From an uncultured Gemmataceae bacterium (GTDB lineage: Bacteria; Planctomycetota; Planctomycetia; Gemmatales; Gemmataceae), in NCBI GenBank assembly GCA_937923405.1, contig CALDUY010000018.1:62001-126000 (forward strand): a DNA stretch of 64,000 bases, given 5' to 3'. The position numbers and the translations under genes were made by a program. Numbering within the stretch: position 1 is the stretch's first letter; every line of letters begins with the position of its first letter. The notes beneath the pieces were generated by a model. That model was not told the DNA's origin. It saw nothing but the letters and a program-made list of their open reading frames with translations, and did not search any database. Below, piece after piece: positions 28,038-36,395 of this stretch.

Positions 28038-28405
28038 GGTTTGCCCTTCTGGAGCATCTCGGCGATCTTAAGACCATCCTCGGCGTCGTGTAGCGGCCCC
28101 AACAGAGAATCAGGCATCAACACAATCATCATCATCACCCCGAGGATGAATGCTGGTATTAATAGGAAGTAGAGCAGCTTCCAATCCCACTTCAGGTGCA
28201 TGAAAATCCAAGCGACCAGCGATGCCTTGATAATGGCGACGGTCAGTATGGCTAAGAAGCTCTGAAAGTGCGTGATCGACTTTTGATCGGCCAGCGTGTT
28301 GAAGAAGAACGAGGCGATGGTGCAGATAGCCAGCGCTCCGGCGACAATCATGTAGGATTGAAACGTCGGGCCGTGGCTATCGCTGGCAGCAGTGGTGTCA
28401 GCCAT
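28034..28405 (-). CDS. coxD: Cytochrome c oxidase subunit IV (prokaryotic type)
   Basis: A 123-residue membrane protein with three hydrophobic helices (SYMIVAGALAICTIASFFF, FLAILTVAIIKASLVAWIF, LYFLLIPAFILGVMMMIV) and the FMHLKWDWK segment between helices 2 and 3, which is the family hallmark of caa3/bo3-type subunit IV. It supports assembly of the oxidase. The chosen ATG at 28405 follows AAGGAAAGA; a longer frame would run into the GC-rich repeat upstream and encode repeat-derived sequence. Its stop overlaps the start of the SCO-like gene by four bases. Confidence 0.88.
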   Translation of the reverse strand: MADTTAASDSHGPTFQSYMIVAGALAICTIASFFFNTLADQKSITHFQSFLAILTVAIIKASLVAWIFMHLKWDWKLLYFLLIPAFILGVMMMIVLMPDSLLGPLHDAEDGLKIAEMLQKGKP

Positions 28406-28432
28406 AAGAGTATCTTTCCTTCGCTTGTTGCT

Positions 28433-28567
28433 GCCCCGCCCCCTCATCCCTAAACCCACGAGGGAAGAAGGACCATTTCGCCTCTTCCTCCCCACAAAGG
28501 AGAGGGACCATTTCCCTTGGTTCTCCCCTCTCCCCCGAGGGGAGAGGGGGCAGGGGTGAGGGGTGAG
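28433..28567. repeat. GC-rich interspersed repeat inside the cox operon
   Basis: This stretch consists of pyrimidine-rich and purine-rich blocks, including CCCCTCTCCCCC followed by GAGGGGAGAGGGGG, which form a strong inverted repeat, and two near-copies of GGGACCATTTC-type sequence (28474-28480 and 28503-28513). It resembles the dispersed 'CCCTCTCCCC..GGGGAGAGGG' elements scattered in many bacterial genomes. It occupies the gap between coxC and coxD and could attenuate or stabilise the operon transcript. Confidence 0.7.
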
Positions 28568-28583
28568 CAGCGTGTGTCGAGGG

Positions 28584-29810
28584 TTACACCAGGTACAACA
28601 ACGGGAACAGGAAAATCCAGACGATGTCGACGAAGTGCCAATACAGGCCGGTGATCTCCAGCATGTTGGCATGTTGCGGCCCTAGCTGGTCCCGGAAGCC
28701 CATCCACCAGATGCCGACAAAGATGACAATTCCGCCCAGCACGTGCAGAGCGTGGAAGCCGGTCATCGCGAAGTAGCACGACGCCCACATGTTGCCGTAG
28801 GGAATCGCCGGACTGAGCGGCAGTTCGTGATGGTAATGATGGCCTTCGTGCAGAATGTGGTTGACTCGTCCGCCCACCTCGGCAGGGCTGAGCGGGCTGC
28901 GATAGGTATCGCCGACCACTGCGCCATTCATCGCTACCAATGTTGCCGAACACTTCAACGGCAGAATCGTTTTGATGTTCTCCTCGTAGGCGTTCTTTAG
29001 GGAAGCGTCGGCTTCCTTCTCCTCGATCAGCTTGTCCGCCTTGTCGAGCAGTTCGCTGACCTTGACCACGACTGGCGAGGCCAGGATGTCAAGTTGACCG
29101 GCGACTTCTTTCCGCTTCGCCTCGCGTTTGTCCTCTGCCTCGGCTTGGATGGTTGCTTCGAGTTTGTCTCGTTCGACCTTGAAGTCGCTCACTAGTTTGT
29201 GGACGGCGGCAAACTCGTTTTTGAGAGAACTGTCTGCCTCAGCCTGTGCCTGAATCATCGGACCAATCTGTTCCAGCAGCTTGGGATTAGGTGTGTCCTG
29301 CAAAATCGTCTCCATCTGCTTGCGGATCCGTTCGACATACTGCATGCCGACATTGTGGAACTGTTTCTGCCGCGTCTGACTCATTCCAGGCACCAGTTCG
29401 CCCATGTGTCCGGGCAAGATGTCGTGATCGATCTTGGCCTTGTACTCGAACCCCTTGATGACAAGAAACACCAATCCCAGCGCAGTCGTCAGACCGATGT
29501 ACATCGTCGCCTGCTTCATCTTATTGTTGTGGGCGGCATAGTGGGCCAGCACCACAGTTAGCGACGAGGCGATCAGCACAAAGGTATTGATCGCGCCGAT
29601 GGCCTCGGACAGATGCACCTGCCTGGGACTGGGCCATTTGATCAGTCCGTTTGGGTCGCTTGGGATCGAGTTGCGCAGAATGACGTAAGTGCCGATCAGC
29701 GCCGTGAAGAACATGATTTCTGTGACCAGGAACAGCCACATGGCGAGCTTGCCGTTGGGTAAAGGCATGCCCATCAGGTTGGGTTGTTCCGCATGATGCG
29801 TGTCACTCAT
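28584..29810 (-). CDS. coxC: Cytochrome c oxidase subunit III with large soluble insertion
   Basis: Subunit III helices are clear at both ends: [40 protein letters not shown] and [20 protein letters not shown] at the N-terminus, and [18 protein letters not shown] and [18 protein letters not shown] at the C-terminus with the conserved FHxxHV. Between helices 3 and 4 (about residues 122-338) lies a hydrophilic insertion of roughly 190 residues rich in Lys, Glu and Ala (for example [17 protein letters not shown]), predicted to be helical coiled coil. Usual subunits of this five-helix type have about 200 residues; this one has 408. It follows ctaB by ten bases on the same strand. Confidence 0.93.
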   Translation of the reverse strand: MSDTHHAEQPNLMGMPLPNGKLAMWLFLVTEIMFFTALIGTYVILRNSIPSDPNGLIKWPSPRQVHLSEAIGAINTFVLIASSLTVVLAHYAAHNNKMKQATMYIGLTTALGLVFLVIKGFEYKAKIDHDILPGHMGELVPGMSQTRQKQFHNVGMQYVERIRKQMETILQDTPNPKLLEQIGPMIQAQAEADSSLKNEFAAVHKLVSDFKVERDKLEATIQAEAEDKREAKRKEVAGQLDILASPVVVKVSELLDKADKLIEEKEADASLKNAYEENIKTILPLKCSATLVAMNGAVVGDTYRSPLSPAEVGGRVNHILHEGHHYHHELPLSPAIPYGNMWASCYFAMTGFHALHVLGGIVIFVGIWWMGFRDQLGPQHANMLEITGLYWHFVDIVWIFLFPLLYLV

Positions 29811-29820
29811 GGTCCGTCCC

Positions 29821-30732
29821 TCAGCGAATCAGCAACAAGTGAATGGATCGATCAACAAATAAGACAAACAACAGTCCAGGCAGATAAATCAGCGAAGCCC
29901 GCAGTACGCGGCGGGCCTGCTCCACGGTCGGCGAGACAGCAAAATAGATAGTGGAGCGAATAAAGGTCAGGCCCAACAGCAACGCTCCCACGACGTAGAG
30001 CCATGAGGCGCTGCCCAGCAGAACCGGCCCCAGACTACAGGCCGCCAGCGCCACACAGTAGAGGATCATCTGTCGCGCGGTCAATGAGCCGTCCGCATCG
30101 GTGACGGGCAGCATGACCAGTCCGGCACGAGCGTACTCCTCGCGATACATCCAGGCGATGGCCAGGAAGTGCGGCACCTGCCAGAGAAACAAGATGACGA
30201 ACAGGGTCATCGCCTCGGGGCTGACCTCGCCGGTGACAGCGGCCCAGCCGATGACGGGCGGCATCGCTCCGGGAATGGCTCCAATCAGCGTGTTCAAGGT
30301 CGTGATCCGCTTCAGCGGAGTATAGACACAGACGTAGCTGAAAAAGGTAAACGCGGCCAGGATCGCGGCACAGGGGGAGGCGAGCGTCAGCCAGAGATAG
30401 GCCGTACCTACCACGCCACAGACTACGCCAAATCCCAGCACCTCTAGAGAAGACATTCGTCCCGCGGGTAAGGGACGGTTCCGAGTCCGCCTCATCCGAG
30501 CGTCACTGTCGCATTCTAGCCATTGATTCAGCGCGCTGGCCCCCGTGGCCACTAAAGCTGTACCTAAAACAGCGTGAAAGAAGATCGCTAATGGGATATT
30601 TGGCAGACTGGCCAGCAATACCCCGATGCCAACGGTGAACAACACCAGTACCGAGATGCGCGGCTTGGCCAAGATGACGTAGTCGGCCAACCGAGCCGAG
30701 TTCTGCGGACGGGAGAGGGAGACGGCTTTCAT
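29821..30732 (-). CDS. ctaB: Protoheme IX farnesyltransferase
   Basis: This 303-residue polytopic membrane enzyme adds a farnesyl chain to heme b, giving heme o for the oxidase. The prenyl-diphosphate-binding motif [20 protein letters not shown] (N-x3-D-x2-D-x-M-x-R-T-x2-R-P) is complete, and [20 protein letters not shown] is the second conserved segment. Its ATG overlaps the stop of ctaA as ATGA, which points to coupled translation with the next enzyme of heme A synthesis. Confidence 0.95.
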   Translation of the reverse strand: MKAVSLSRPQNSARLADYVILAKPRISVLVLFTVGIGVLLASLPNIPLAIFFHAVLGTALVATGASALNQWLECDSDARMRRTRNRPLPAGRMSSLEVLGFGVVCGVVGTAYLWLTLASPCAAILAAFTFFSYVCVYTPLKRITTLNTLIGAIPGAMPPVIGWAAVTGEVSPEAMTLFVILFLWQVPHFLAIAWMYREEYARAGLVMLPVTDADGSLTARQMILYCVALAACSLGPVLLGSASWLYVVGALLLGLTFIRSTIYFAVSPTVEQARRVLRASLIYLPGLLFVLFVDRSIHLLLIR

Positions 30733-31664
30733 GCGGCATCTCCCAGTGGTTGGTCAGTAGACACGGAAGCCTCGTTGGTGCGGGCCGTTCGACAAACCAG
30801 TACGGTCAACGCCACGCTGACCAGAAAGATCGCCGTGCCCAGCAAATGATGTCCGGAGCGAGTGAAATCTAACGCCCAATCGTTGGGCACCATCTTGGGT
30901 AGCACACCTGGCACAGCGAAGCGGCGCATCCAGGCCTCGACGCCGAAGATCGGCTGAATCAGTACCAACACCAGCAGGACGCGGCCCAATCGGCTGGCTG
31001 GATCACCGGAAGCGCGGAGCCGAGTCACCAACGAGAACGCCAAGCCGACCACCGCGAAGGCCAGCAACACATGCAACCGCTGCGCGTGTGGATGCAACAA
31101 GTGTCGCACGATCGCTCCGAAGACGATCTGGACGTAGACCAATACGACGAAGGCGATCGCTAGTTTGCGAAGATGAGCTGCGGCATTGGGGGTCTGCCAG
31201 GTGCGGGAGAGCAGTACAGCGACGGCAACCAGGGTAGCAAACGCCAACTGAGCGAAGCAGCCGTGGAAGGCGGCCAGTTCATCTCCAGCCAGGGCGTTCC
31301 ACTTCACACGCAGAATGCCGAAGATCCCCTGGGCGCTGACCATCGCCAACGCCAGCCAGCCGAGATAGCGCCGCCAGCCGGTTGCGGCCAACTGTAACCC
31401 CACGGCCAACACGATGGCACACAGTCCCACGGCCCAGCCGAACAACCGGTGGGCATGCTCGATCAGCAGGCCGACTGGGGTTTCCTTCAGATTGAGCGTG
31501 AAGAAGTACCACGGTTCGCGCAGACTGACCTGATCGGCCATCCCAACGCCCTTGGTGGTGGTTTCGGCACCAAGGACAGCCAAGGGCAGGGCAGCGACCA
31601 AAGTCAGCCAAGCCCAGGCACGCAGCCAATTCGGAACAGGGGACATCGTCGACGCGGGGTTCAT
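30729..31664 (-). CDS. ctaA: Heme A synthase (COX15/CtaA family)
   Basis: CtaA oxidises heme o to heme a in the membrane. The roughly 311-residue product has eight hydrophobic helices with conserved histidines: EHAHRLFGWAVGL, AFHGCFAQLAFATLVAV, HPHAQRLHVLLAF and SGHHLLGTAIFLV. These positions fit the two pairs of heme-binding His known in the family. The ATG at 31664 is taken as start; a GTG eight codons upstream is an alternative, as neither has a strong ribosome-binding site. The gene sits between coxA and ctaB in the oxidase operon. Confidence 0.9.
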   Translation of the reverse strand: MNPASTMSPVPNWLRAWAWLTLVAALPLAVLGAETTTKGVGMADQVSLREPWYFFTLNLKETPVGLLIEHAHRLFGWAVGLCAIVLAVGLQLAATGWRRYLGWLALAMVSAQGIFGILRVKWNALAGDELAAFHGCFAQLAFATLVAVAVLLSRTWQTPNAAAHLRKLAIAFVVLVYVQIVFGAIVRHLLHPHAQRLHVLLAFAVVGLAFSLVTRLRASGDPASRLGRVLLVLVLIQPIFGVEAWMRRFAVPGVLPKMVPNDWALDFTRSGHHLLGTAIFLVSVALTVLVCRTARTNEASVSTDQPLGDAA

Positions 31665-31724
31665 TTCAGATCCAGGTTCAACCGCCACGCCGGACCTGCC
31701 TCTGGTCCGACGTGGCGCGGTTGC

Positions 31725-33533
31725 TCAGTGGGCCGCCACTACCGCTGGACCTTTGGCGTCCGTCTGCGGAGCGTAGTCCTGCTCTGTGTCCGGATGACCG
31801 TACTCATACGGTCCACGATAGACAACGGGCGTCTCTTCGAAGTTGCCGTGCGGCGGCGGCGACGGAGCCGACCATTCCAGCGTGTTGGAGTGCCAGGGGT
31901 TCCGTTCCGCACGCGGTCCCCAGATCAGGCTGTAGAAGAAGTTCGCCACGAAGATGAACTGGGCCAACCCCAGCAGAATCGCACTGACCGACATGAAGAC
32001 ATTCAGCGGTTGCAGGTGCTGGAAGACATCGTAAATCGTAATGTCGTAGTAGCGACGCGGATGCCCACCCACGCCGATGATGTGCATCGGGTAGAAGGTG
32101 CAGTTGGCCAGAATGAACGTCAGCACGAAATGCACCTTGCCCCAGGTTTCGTTCATCATGCGGCCGAACATCTTGGGGAACCAGAAATAGATCCCCGCGA
32201 AGATGCCGAAGATGCTCGACATGAACAAAACATAGTGAATGTGCGCGACAATGAAGTAGGTGTCGTGGATGTACACGTCCACTGGGGTGGCCGCCATGAA
32301 GATGCCCGACAGCCCGCCGATGACGAACATGGCGACGAAGGCCAGGGCGTTCAGCATCGCTGTCGTGTACTTGATGTTGCCGCCCCAGATCGTGCCCAGC
32401 CAGTTGAACGTCTTGACCGCGCTGGGTAGAGCAATCATGATCGTCGCCAGCATGAAGCCGGTGCCCAAACGAGGATCCATGCCCGACTGAAACATATGAT
32501 GGCCCCAGACAATGAAGCCCAATCCAGCGATACCGGCGATGGCGTAGACCATCGGCTTGTAGCCGAACAGCGGCTTACGGGCAAAGACGGAGATAATGTC
32601 GGACACCATGCCCATGGCCGGCAGAATCATGATGTACACCGCCGGATGCGAGTAGAACCAGAACAAGTGCTGCCAAAGTAACGGCTGGCCGCCACCGGGG
32701 CCGGTGTGCCAGTTGCCGAACGCCATGCCCGCTGGCGGCAGGAAGAACGTCGTGCCCAAAGTCTTGTCGAGCAGTTGCAGGATCAAGGCGACAGTGAGGA
32801 CCGGCAAAGCCATCGCCTGCAAGATGGCGGTGATGAACATGGCCCAAATGCTCATCGGCATGCGGAAGAAGGTCATGCCGGGAGCGCGCATGTTGACGAT
32901 GGTGGTGATGTAGTTCACCGACCCCATCATCGACGAGATGCCGACAAACAGCAGCGACACCAGCCAGAGAATCTGGCCGTATCCCGAAGGTGGTCCCGCT
33001 GGCGACTGGAACCCGGAACCAGCCGGCATACCGGCACTAGCCAGCGTCGGATACGACGTCCAGCCGGAACCGGCTGCACCTCCCTCGACGAAGAAGCTCC
33101 AGATGATGGTGATGAGTGCTGGCCACATAAACCAGTACGACATCATGTTCAGCTTGGGGAAGGCCATATCCGGGGCGCCGATCTGCAGCGGAATCAGGAA
33201 GTTGCCGAACGCTCCCGTCAGCCAGGGGATGATAACGAAAAAGATCATCACGCTGGCATGCATGCTGAACACCATGGTGTAAAACTCGGGCGACATCTTC
33301 TCGCCCCAGCTGGCGGGGAACCAGCGGCCGATGATCGGAATGGTGCCATTAGGCCAGCCGACCTGAAGCCGCACCAGCAGCGCCAGCGCTCCGCCGACGA
33401 ACAGCATGATCAGTCCAGTGAATAGGAACTGAATTCCAATGATTTTGTGATCTTCCGAGAAGACGTACTTGCGCAAAATGCTCATCTCGGGATGAGCATG
33501 CGTTTCGGTTGTGTGAGAGTGACTGACGCTCAT
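31725..33533 (-). CDS. coxA: Cytochrome c oxidase subunit I
   Basis: The catalytic core subunit (602 residues) binds heme a and the heme a3-CuB centre where oxygen is reduced. Visible motifs are SMHASVMIFFVIIPWLTG with a heme a ligand, the CuB/Tyr segment WFYSHPAVYIMILPAMG, the His pair in VWGHHMFQSGMD, and DTYFIVAHIHYVLF with the last heme ligands. The presence of the YSHP tyrosine marks an A-type oxidase. The ATG at 33533 is preceded by GAGGTG five bases upstream; ten upstream in-frame residues have no such support. It lies 54 bases after coxB. Confidence 0.97.
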   Translation of the reverse strand: MSVSHSHTTETHAHPEMSILRKYVFSEDHKIIGIQFLFTGLIMLFVGGALALLVRLQVGWPNGTIPIIGRWFPASWGEKMSPEFYTMVFSMHASVMIFFVIIPWLTGAFGNFLIPLQIGAPDMAFPKLNMMSYWFMWPALITIIWSFFVEGGAAGSGWTSYPTLASAGMPAGSGFQSPAGPPSGYGQILWLVSLLFVGISSMMGSVNYITTIVNMRAPGMTFFRMPMSIWAMFITAILQAMALPVLTVALILQLLDKTLGTTFFLPPAGMAFGNWHTGPGGGQPLLWQHLFWFYSHPAVYIMILPAMGMVSDIISVFARKPLFGYKPMVYAIAGIAGLGFIVWGHHMFQSGMDPRLGTGFMLATIMIALPSAVKTFNWLGTIWGGNIKYTTAMLNALAFVAMFVIGGLSGIFMAATPVDVYIHDTYFIVAHIHYVLFMSSIFGIFAGIYFWFPKMFGRMMNETWGKVHFVLTFILANCTFYPMHIIGVGGHPRRYYDITIYDVFQHLQPLNVFMSVSAILLGLAQFIFVANFFYSLIWGPRAERNPWHSNTLEWSAPSPPPHGNFEETPVVYRGPYEYGHPDTEQDYAPQTDAKGPAVVAAH

Positions 33534-33587
33534 AAGCACCTCAACTTCGAATTCGTTCTGCAACTGGCATCGATCAATTCGCGCCTG

Positions 33588-34595
33588 TTATCGCATGGAG
33601 ACGGCAGCTTCCAGCGAGGTGGCCTTCTGGGCCCCGCGCGAGTACTGCAGCCAGGCGTAGTAGGATTTTTCGTCGGCATGCACATAGAGCCGACCCCGCA
33701 TGGCGTAGTGACGGCTACCGCAGAGTTCCTGACAAGCGATCTCCCAGTTATCGGCTTTGTTGCCGCTTGTCTCCAGTTCACCCTTGAGGTCGGCGACCCT
33801 AGCCTCAAGCGGTTCACGACCAGACGGCGTGACCACCTCGACCAGCTTAGTTTTACTGTTGAACGCTAAGGTTACTGGTTTGCCGGTGGACCGCTCGCGG
33901 ACCACAAACTCGCAGTTGGACTTCTCGGCATTGAACCACATGGGGATGGTCTTGCCCGGTAAGGTGTCCTGCTTTAATCGCAGGTTCGGCAAGGTGAAAC
34001 TGTGCAACACGTCCAGGGTGCGGATCCACAACTTGACGTTCGCGTTCTTCCAGACATGTAGTTCATTGATGGCATGCACATCGTCAAAGTTGGGATTCTC
34101 GGCCCAGAGGCGACTCTTGAGATTAGAGGCAGCCTTCTGGTCTTCGTCCTCATAGTGGAACTGTTGATTGTCCAGGGGATAGCGCATGCGCCATTCCCAC
34201 TGGCGAGCTAGGACGCTGACTGTCAGATCCGGCGCGGGCATCCGAGACTGGTACTTGATCTTCTCCCAAACGCCGATCTGGGCGATGGCGATGCCAAGCA
34301 GCAGGGCAGCGGGAATCGCCGTCCACACTAGTTCTAACGTGTGGTTGCCGTGCGTGTAAACTGACTTTTCCCCTCCGCGATCGACAAATTTCCACATAGC
34401 GTAGACCAGCACTACCTCGGTCAGGACAAAAAAGAACGTCGTCAGACCGAGAATGGCGTAGAAGAGGTTGTCCACGCCGCCGCCGAACGTCGAGATGTTC
34501 TCCGGTAGCCACCACCCGAAGAACGGAGCGGCGAACCAGATCAAGAACGTGGCCAACAAGATGACGCCGAAGAAGATGCTCCAACCCTTCTGCAC
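33588..34595 (-). CDS. coxB: Cytochrome c oxidase subunit II with CuA site
   Basis: Subunit II takes electrons from cytochrome c through a binuclear CuA centre. The 335-residue product has two N-terminal membrane helices (GVILLATFLIWFAAPFFG and YAILGLTTFFFVLTEVVL), the aromatic electron-entry segment ARQWEWRMRYP, the first CuA His in LDVLHSFTLPNL, and the CQELCGSRHYAMRG motif with the two Cys, His and Met ligands. The distance between the first His and the first Cys is about 90 residues, roughly 55 longer than usual, because of a hydrophilic insertion. The start is GTG at 34593-34595, with AGGAG ten bases upstream. Confidence 0.95.
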   Translation of the reverse strand: MQKGWSIFFGVILLATFLIWFAAPFFGWWLPENISTFGGGVDNLFYAILGLTTFFFVLTEVVLVYAMWKFVDRGGEKSVYTHGNHTLELVWTAIPAALLLGIAIAQIGVWEKIKYQSRMPAPDLTVSVLARQWEWRMRYPLDNQQFHYEDEDQKAASNLKSRLWAENPNFDDVHAINELHVWKNANVKLWIRTLDVLHSFTLPNLRLKQDTLPGKTIPMWFNAEKSNCEFVVRERSTGKPVTLAFNSKTKLVEVVTPSGREPLEARVADLKGELETSGNKADNWEIACQELCGSRHYAMRGRLYVHADEKSYYAWLQYSRGAQKATSLEAAVSMR

Positions 34596-34641
34596 GGGAT
34601 ACGCTCCTGGTGAGAGAGGATACGGGAATGGCCCATGAATT

Positions 34642-35979
34642 TTAGTGTTTCTCGCCTGGGGACGGATAGACCTTGTGCTTGACGTCGTCGGGCAGCATCC
34701 CCGGATAGGGCAGTGCTTGGACGAAGTTGACTAGATCCCACATCTCCTGATCGGCCAGGGCGTGAGCCGGCATTCCCGACGGAGGAATTCCGCCAGAAAT
34801 CCGCCAGTAGATGTCGATGGGCCGACGGCCGCCGCGGTAGTTTGTCTCGGTCAGGTTCCGCGCTCGTACCAGCGTCCCCCAGGCGTCGTAGCGGTAGGCC
34901 GACTGTCGACCGTAGTCCATGTGGCACTTGAGACACTCGGCTTTGCCGATGAACAGTTTGTAGCCACGACTGATCGATTCGTGCATCTCTTCGGGAGTCG
35001 CGCTGCTATAGGGATAAGCAGCAGGCCGGTTCGGTTCCATCTTGCTGGCTCTGGCCCATTGCCCGGTGTACTGGATGGCTCGCTGATAGACGAACTTCTT
35101 GAGATCGTCGCCGATCTGGTTTTTGTCGCGCGCCAACACCATCAGCGTGTCATACTCGACTTCGCCACGCAGACTCAGATGAATGACATAGCTGGCCAGC
35201 TGCTCTAGTTCGTGTCGCGGCAACAAGCCGAAAGCCGGCATCGACGTACCGTCGATCCCTTTCTCCAGAGTGCGAATCAGGTCTTCCTTGCGCGGCTTGC
35301 CGCTGGCGATGGCCGCCTTGGTGGTCGAGAGAAACTTGAATACCCCCTGGCGATAATCGCGCGGGTGCGGATCGACCCAGGCTCCGGTGGGACCGCGCCC
35401 ATCGCCAGCCACGCCATGACAGTGCATGCAATGACGGCGGTATAGCTCGCTGCCTTTGGCCAATGTCGTGCTGCGCGGATCGACGACCGTCAGTTTGTTC
35501 AGCGTGTCGCTGTCGGTGACCAGGTAAGTGATGTCATCGTCGCTAATATCTTCGCCGAGGTTCTCGCTGAGCAACGATTCGTAGAGTTTGAGATTCTCTT
35601 CCGCCTCTTCGCGTTTGCCTCGGGGAGCGCGGGTCGGCTCGATCGGCGCGATCGACGGAGCGGCAGGCGTGCCGAACAGTTCTTCCAACGCTTTGGTCAG
35701 CTCAGCGCGGTCTTTGCGGTCGATGTCTTTGGGATCCACAACGACCTGAAAGAGCTTTTTGTCAGCGGCCTCGCGGATGGCCTCGTCGAGTTTGCCCGGT
35801 GGAGGCAAAGCGACTCGATAGTCCGTGGTGTTTTCTGTCTTCAACACCAAATCCGCTCGCTCCGGATAGCGAAGAGCCGCCGGATAGCGGTTGCTGTCGT
35901 CACATCCTGCGAGGAAGATCACGACCAGACCGGCCGCGACGACCAGCGAGCGTGAAAGAGTTGTCGCCTGTCGATGCAT
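34642..35979 (-). CDS. Diheme cytochrome c lipoprotein
   Basis: The 445-residue protein starts with a lipoprotein signal (VVAAGLVVIFLAGC with the lipobox Cys), so it would be anchored outside the cytoplasmic membrane. It has two c-type heme sites: CMHCHGVAGDGRG near residue 205 and CLKCHMDYG near 350, each CxxCH, with later Met residues (GTSMPAFG, SGMPAHAL) as likely axial ligands. As the first gene of the oxidase operon it probably passes electrons to the CuA site of coxB. The region before the first heme is long and charged. The ATG at 35979 has GGGAGG about eleven bases upstream. Confidence 0.88.
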   Translation of the reverse strand: MHRQATTLSRSLVVAAGLVVIFLAGCDDSNRYPAALRYPERADLVLKTENTTDYRVALPPPGKLDEAIREAADKKLFQVVVDPKDIDRKDRAELTKALEELFGTPAAPSIAPIEPTRAPRGKREEAEENLKLYESLLSENLGEDISDDDITYLVTDSDTLNKLTVVDPRSTTLAKGSELYRRHCMHCHGVAGDGRGPTGAWVDPHPRDYRQGVFKFLSTTKAAIASGKPRKEDLIRTLEKGIDGTSMPAFGLLPRHELEQLASYVIHLSLRGEVEYDTLMVLARDKNQIGDDLKKFVYQRAIQYTGQWARASKMEPNRPAAYPYSSATPEEMHESISRGYKLFIGKAECLKCHMDYGRQSAYRYDAWGTLVRARNLTETNYRGGRRPIDIYWRISGGIPPSGMPAHALADQEMWDLVNFVQALPYPGMLPDDVKHKVYPSPGEKH

Positions 35980-36199
35980 CACGTGGAGAGCCTCCCGATG
36001 CTTCCTTCGAGTTAAGGAAGGGGCTGGTATCGTGGGAACAAGCGTGTTGTAGGTTCCCAGGATCACTCGTCAAGCTTCTGCAAGATGTGTGCCGTGCAAC
36101 TTCCTAGAATGACTAGCAGCGAGAACGCCTTTGGGCGATCTCACGAGCGAGAAGAAAATCCGTCATTGTTTCCCGTTTTCGAGAACAGGAGCCTCTCCT

Positions 36200-36394
36200 T
36201 TGGCTGCCTTCCTCTACCGCCTCGGCAGGCTGTTGCAACTGATCGGTCTGATCCTGCTTCCCCTGGCCATCGTCGCCAACATCAGTCCGACCAACGAAAT
36301 CGATCTGAAAACCTCGTTGATGCTGTCGGGCTTCGGCGTGGCTATCTTCATTCTGGGCTGGCTGATCCAACAAGCAGGCAAACCACAAGGTTGA
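36200..36394 (+). CDS. Small two-helix membrane protein
   Basis: A 64-residue product with two hydrophobic stretches (LLQLIGLILLPLAIVANI and MLSGFGVAIFILGWLIQ) and a short connecting loop. The start is a TTG at 36200 with AGGAG eight bases upstream, inside a longer open frame that begins with another TTG. It ends one base before the ATG of the PQQ gene, so the two are co-transcribed. I do not recognise the family. Confidence 0.6.
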   Translation: MAAFLYRLGRLLQLIGLILLPLAIVANISPTNEIDLKTSLMLSGFGVAIFILGWLIQQAGKPQG

Positions 36395-36395
36395 C

